NCBI GenBank assembly: GCA_030407085.1
Contig: CM059584.1
Location: forward strand, 140,916,001-140,980,000
From: Trichopria drosophilae
Lineage: Eukaryota; Arthropoda; Insecta; Hymenoptera; Diapriidae
Length of the DNA: 64,000 bases
Direction of reading: 5' to 3'
In this document: in pieces, positions 61,610 to 64,000 of the stretch
Numbering within the stretch: position 1 is the stretch's first letter
How the letters are laid out: every line of letters starts with the position of its first letter
The notes under the pieces: model-generated
Database searches by the model: none
Told to the model about the DNA's origin: nothing
What the model saw: only the letters and a program-made list of their open reading frames with translations
Made by a program: the position numbers and the translations under genes

Positions 61610-64000
61610 TTCATGTTATAATTGATCGTTGTCATGGTGTTTTATCGTTTTTTCGATTTTTCTCAAAAACTATCGATTACAACATAAAATGTGTATTTCG
61701 ATCAAATCTACAACATTTATTCAAAGAATTTTTCGAAATTTCGAGAATTTTATGAGATAATTGCAAAAAACCATAAATTATGGTCGTTTTTTAAGGTTTT
61801 CACCATGAAAATAAAATTTGCGCCAATTTTCATTATCATTTCCGTAATCAGCACCCCGAAATACGTAAGTATACCAATGTACATTAAAATCGGTTGGGGG
61901 CGTTTTCGGAAGTACACCCGAATAATTATTTTAACTATTACCATATTTAGTCCTCATTTCACACTATGATTCATAGTAAAAATTGGTCATTTCAACTACT
62001 TTTTTTCCTGAGTGAACCGAAACTTTCCAAACAGCATTTTAAAAAATGACATTTTGAAACTTATTATTTTTTTCAATTCTCAAATTTTGAAACAATTTAA
62101 ATGTAGTTTATACATCAACTATTAATTTTAAATCGGCATTCAATTTGTTCTGCTAAACCTCGAAAATTAACAAAAAAATATGCGGTTCTAAGATATGATT
62201 GATTAATTTCATGAAGATGTTGTTTGTTTCGAAAAAAAAAATAAATAAGAAATTGAATGCCTCGCAATAGACACTCTTCAGTGTACAGCAGTAACATAAA
62301 ATACATAGAGTGAAATACTGGAAATATTAAAATATAATATTTGAGAAATAACAATTATTTTTCCTTGTTAATGAAAATGAATATTGATACTAAATGTAAC
62401 ATAAAAATAACTTTGCACTTGGAAGAGGTTACCAGTTGATACTGAAATATGGTACACTTGCCTGGCATGTCACGCCCTTGTCCTTTGTTCGAACCAGGTT
62501 AATATTCGTACCATACCCAATTCGCATAACCTGGAAAATGAATCTTATAAACCCAGGTATTGTCTTGGTGGACTTAATGAAATCGCGACCGAAATATTTA
62601 AGTACCGTTTTCTGACCTGCAGATCCCTTTTTATTTTGATTCGTGTGCAAATCATCTGTCTCGTTCCATCAATCGCCCGACAAGAAGAAACTTTGAATTC
62701 TTCTTGCTTAATTTGCATTCGTATAGGCACAATTTCTCATTCATACGTATATATTCAAAATAACCGTCTTATACAATTGCGGTAGAGTGGCACGTTCATT
62801 GTAAAAAGAGTTGTGGGAAATTTTATGCGTAAGTATTGCACATAGTTAACGGATACGATGTAGTGCGGTAAATTATCCATATCGCATCCTATTCCATACA
62901 CATATTGTGGGAAATTATATTGTAATTAATTAATTCTCCAACGGGAGTTTTATTGTCTTAATATAAGAAATACGTTTATGCTTATGAAAAATGATTTTAA
63001 TTTAGTACAAATTTTCTTTTACTCAATTTTATAATTAAGAAGTTGATAAACCTAAATAACTACAGCATCCGAAAAAAAACTCAAATTGCTAATTAGCGGT
63101 CGAGCAAACTGAAGATTTTTTTGTCTACTAAATATTTTACAATATTATATTTCCATTAATTGAACTGTTTCCGTAATTCAATTCAAAAATGTCCTGGTTA
63201 GATTAACTGTCTTCACACCACATTGGAATTATGCAGAATTGAACATAAACAATTCAAAGATTTAACTTCTTTTGTGTTTCTTTTATATGAGATCAGGTAC
63301 TGGTCCCTAAGTTGTAACCAAAAAGTTCATTCAGGTGATTTTGAAATACAAAATATTTTTCTATACAAATGTGACAAGTCTATAGTTAATCCGTTGCAGA
63401 CATCATAGTGTGAAATGAAAGTTTTTGGTGACTTAAGTTTGGGTCATAAGGAAATTTTGGCGAAACTCAAAATGACTTTCATTCGAGGCGTGATGAGAAT
63501 ACGAATCTAATCGCAAAAGAGAAAGATTACGAAATCACTTTCGTTAACTTTCTTCGACTTAAAATCACATAAAGTATGTAAACGCAGAAAATATGCGGCA
63601 ACTCTCGACTGCTTTACAGAAAGTAGGAATTCGAAATTGTCGCTTCTGAATTTGCAATTCTTAGAGCGTAGTGCGACCTCCACAAAGTGACTGAAACAAT
63701 CGACGATTTCACGTTCACATACAAGATACCTACAATATTTTTATTCCGTCTTGATATGCGAGACGGGACGAGAATAAATCTGATGAATTTCTAAACAGAT
63801 TTTTACAGACTTTTCAATTTTTTGTAAGGTTAAAGTTGAATAAATAACTGCCATCTTTGTACCAAACATATTACATCTGACTGCTCCTAAAGAAAACACA
63901 GAAAATTGCAATTAGTAACGACTTAATTAAAATTAAAAAAGTAATTTAAGTGTATATTTACTATTTCTAAAAAATTACTGATTCAAAACATTTGTAGTAC
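61610..64000. other. AT-rich intergenic DNA with two GC-richer patches
   Basis: 62450-62900 and 63440-63780 are richer in CpG, non-repetitive and could be regulatory. Small frames here overlap each other on both strands and none is convincing. Confidence 0.45.

Overview
The window is AT-rich animal DNA, most likely from an insect. Supporting signs are short GT-AG introns, TATA boxes, AATAAA polyadenylation signals, a eukaryotic initiator tRNA-Met gene, CCTAA/TTAGG-type repeats and many small non-autonomous DNA transposons. A hymenopteran is a guess I cannot prove. Coding density is very low: I can support three spliced genes, one gene fragment and one tRNA gene.

Region 1 (about 5.3-20.3 kb) is the most interesting part. 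Two same-strand paralogues of 638 and 636 codons (6131-8688 and 17689-20165) share the same two-exon layout, the same phase-1 intron position, the same TATA-to-ATG spacing and homologous upstream DNA. A decayed 3' fragment of a third copy lies between them at 10486-10940. Each protein has a signal peptide, a conserved RXRR furin-type site, a cysteine-bearing beta-rich N-terminal segment, a long helical segment and a C-terminal segment with beta-prism-like spacing. By eye, the helical segment and the junction after it resemble domain I of three-domain bacterial insecticidal crystal (Cry) toxins. I read this as a tandem family of secreted, possibly pore-forming, proteins in an animal genome, perhaps of bacterial origin. 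The homology is an inference until profile or structure searches are run.

Region 2 (about 20-44 kb) is a gene desert with transposon debris. It holds three large foldback elements of piggyBac type with TTAA at their ends (29547-30837, 32439-33242, and a weaker one around 41680-42890). It also holds pogo-like MITEs, a possible RNase H fragment, an ATGATG-rich tract (37450-38600) and GC-richer islands that look like regulatory DNA.

Region 3 (about 44.3-46.7 kb) carries a small spliced gene of unknown function (45585-46643), followed by a CGTAAAGT-rich palindromic element.

Region 4 (about 47-64 kb) is again mostly empty. It has several inverted-repeat elements, a likely hammerhead-ribozyme motif on the minus strand (52541-52578), an intact pogo-like MITE with TA duplications (58363-58681), the initiator tRNA gene (59433-59504, minus) and a two-copy 72-bp repeat with CCTAA runs (61466-61609).
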